Origin: Solirubrobacterales bacterium
GTDB taxonomy: Bacteria > Actinomycetota > Thermoleophilia > Solirubrobacterales > Solirubrobacteraceae
DNA length: 6,465 nt
Direction of reading: 5' to 3'
NCBI GenBank assembly: GCA_015655225.1
Contig: JAATFK010000673.1
Location: 1-6,465 of the forward strand
Shown: one piece after another, positions 5,621-6,465 of the stretch
How positions within the stretch are numbered: the stretch's first letter is position 1
Layout: each line of letters begins with the position of its first letter
Program-made: the position numbers and the translations under genes
Notes under the pieces: generated by a model
What the model saw: only the letters and a program-made list of their open reading frames with translations
The model's database searches: none
What the model was told of the DNA's origin: nothing

Positions 5621-5653
5621 ATGGTGAGACGCAGACAGTTGGCCGGACGATGA
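5621..5653 (+). CDS. possible 10-codon leader ORF overlapping the ThDP gene start
   Basis: ATG at 5621 opens MVRRRQLAGR and its TGA (5651-5653) overlaps the ThDP gene ATG (5650-5652) as ATGA. The arginine-rich decapeptide has only a weak purine run (GAAAGA, 5602-5607) upstream. Because the ThDP start lacks a clear Shine-Dalgarno, termination-reinitiation from this mini-ORF is conceivable. It may equally be chance. Confidence 0.25.
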   Translation: MVRRRQLAGR

Positions 5654-6465
5654 GCGAGCCGGCGACGTCCACGAAGGCGCCGGTCGTCGGCGAGGTGGTC
5701 GGCACGGTGCTCGCCGGGCTCGGCGTCGACACCGTCTTCGGCCTGATGGGCAGCGGCAACATGGTCGTGACGAACGCGCTCGTCGCGGGCGGCGCCGCGT
5801 TCCACTCGGCGCGGCACGAGGGCGCCGCGACGAGCATGGCCGACGGCTGGGCGCGCACCACCGGCCGCGTCGGGATCGTCTCGGTCCACCAGGGTCCCGG
5901 CCTCACCAACACGGTGACCGCGCTCGCGGAGGCGGCGAAGGCCCGCACGCCGCTGCTCGTCCTCTCGGGCGAGACGCCGGCCGACGCGCTGCGCTCGAAC
6001 TTCCGCATCGACCAGCACGACCTCGTGATCTCGGTCGGCGCGATCCCCGAGCGCGTCCACAGCCCCGCGACCGCCGCGCGGGACGCGGCCCGGGCCCTGC
6101 GGCTCGCCGAGCTGGAGCGCCGCCCGGTCGTCCTGATGCTGCCGATCGACACGCAGACGCTGCCGGTCCCGGCGGGCGCCGAGCTGGCCGCGCCGGTCAT
6201 CCCGCTGCCCGCCCCGCCGGTCCCCGCCCCCGCCGCGATCGCCGCCGCCGCGGCCCTGATCGCCCGCGGCGAGCGGCCCGCGATCGTCGCCGGGCGCGGC
6301 GCCGCGCTGGCCGGCGCGCGCGACGCGCTGGAGGCGCTCGGCGCCCAGATCGGCGCGCTCCTCGCGACCTCCGCGATGGCGAACGGCCTCTTCGCCGGGC
6401 TCGACTTCAACATCGGCATCTCGGGCGGCTTCTCCTCGCCGCTCGCGGCCGAGCTGCTCGCCCAG
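5650..6465 (+). CDS. ThDP-dependent enzyme, acetolactate synthase/decarboxylase-like, 3' end outside window
   Basis: The first 272 residues of a protein whose relatives are usually about 550. The PYR domain (about 11-170) shows VGTVLAGLGVDTVFGLMGSGN, the RHEGAA motif whose E57 is the conserved glutamate that activates the thiamine aminopyrimidine, ADGWARTTG, and GPGLTN at 82-87. TPLLVLSGETP and RRPVVLMLPIDTQ follow. A proline/alanine-rich linker (about 180-200) leads into the central domain, with LIARGERPAIVAGRGA and the start of its Rossmann-like core. The C-terminal ThDP/Mg-binding domain (GDG...NN motif) lies beyond the window, so completeness cannot be judged. It is 55 bp downstream of the 68-residue gene and probably in the same operon. 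It is most like the ALS/benzoylformate-decarboxylase superfamily, which makes or breaks C-C bonds next to a carbonyl. Given the CoA ligase, a 2-hydroxyacyl-CoA lyase-type role is one option, unproven. Confidence 0.88.
   Translation, partial: MSEPATSTKAPVVGEVVGTVLAGLGVDTVFGLMGSGNMVVTNALVAGGAAFHSARHEGAATSMADGWARTTGRVGIVSVHQGPGLTNTVTALAEAAKARTPLLVLSGETPADALRSNFRIDQHDLVISVGAIPERVHSPATAARDAARALRLAELERRPVVLMLPIDTQTLPVPAGAELAAPVIPLPAPPVPAPAAIAAAAALIARGERPAIVAGRGAALAGARDALEALGAQIGALLATSAMANGLFAGLDFNIGISGGFSSPLAAELLAQ

Noticed and set aside
4232..5653. 473-residue plus-strand frame overlapping the ligase
   Set aside because: It is in another frame of the ligase gene, is rich in Arg/Ala/Gly/Pro and shows no domain. 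Only its last ten codons are discussed, as a possible leader ORF.
5616..6419. 267-residue minus-strand frame opposite the ThDP gene
   Set aside because: Serine/alanine-rich antisense shadow; the plus-strand frame has clear ThDP-enzyme motifs.

Overview
The window is very GC-rich DNA with strong G/C bias at third codon positions and no long non-coding stretches. Promoters look sigma-70-like, with -10 boxes of the form TAGnnT placed almost on the start codon. Together with the gene families present (DUF3533 membrane protein, PaaX, free-standing Lrp/AsnC sensor domain, ALS-like ThDP enzyme), this suggests a high-GC actinobacterium, perhaps of the Thermoleophilia/Solirubrobacterales type. That placement is inference; there is no rRNA here.

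Left part (1-2613): a TetR-family repressor and, 9 bp behind it, a DUF3533-type membrane protein (cut by the left edge) read leftwards. A short-chain dehydrogenase reads rightwards. The shared 93-bp control region holds a near-continuous 34-bp palindrome whose centre contains the -35 boxes of both divergent promoters. A second dyad with the same core lies exactly 33 bp away on the dehydrogenase start site. This looks like a self-contained regulon in which one repressor controls itself, a membrane exporter-like protein and an oxidoreductase.

Middle (2614-3827): a small free-standing Lrp/AsnC ligand-binding protein with its own, probably leaderless, promoter converges on a PaaX-family repressor. 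A short hairpin lies between the two stops.

Right part (3828-6465): the PaaX gene diverges from a rightward cluster: a PaaK-like AMP-forming acyl-CoA ligase, a tightly coupled 68-residue protein of unknown function, and an acetolactate-synthase-like ThDP enzyme cut by the right edge. The likely sense is a catabolic unit in which a carboxylic acid is activated to its CoA thioester and a ThDP enzyme makes or breaks a C-C bond, under PaaX control. The substrate cannot be read from the sequence. No mobile elements, RNA genes or CRISPR arrays were seen. No gene-free stretch exceeds 300 bases; the longest is the 195-bp paaX/ligase control region.
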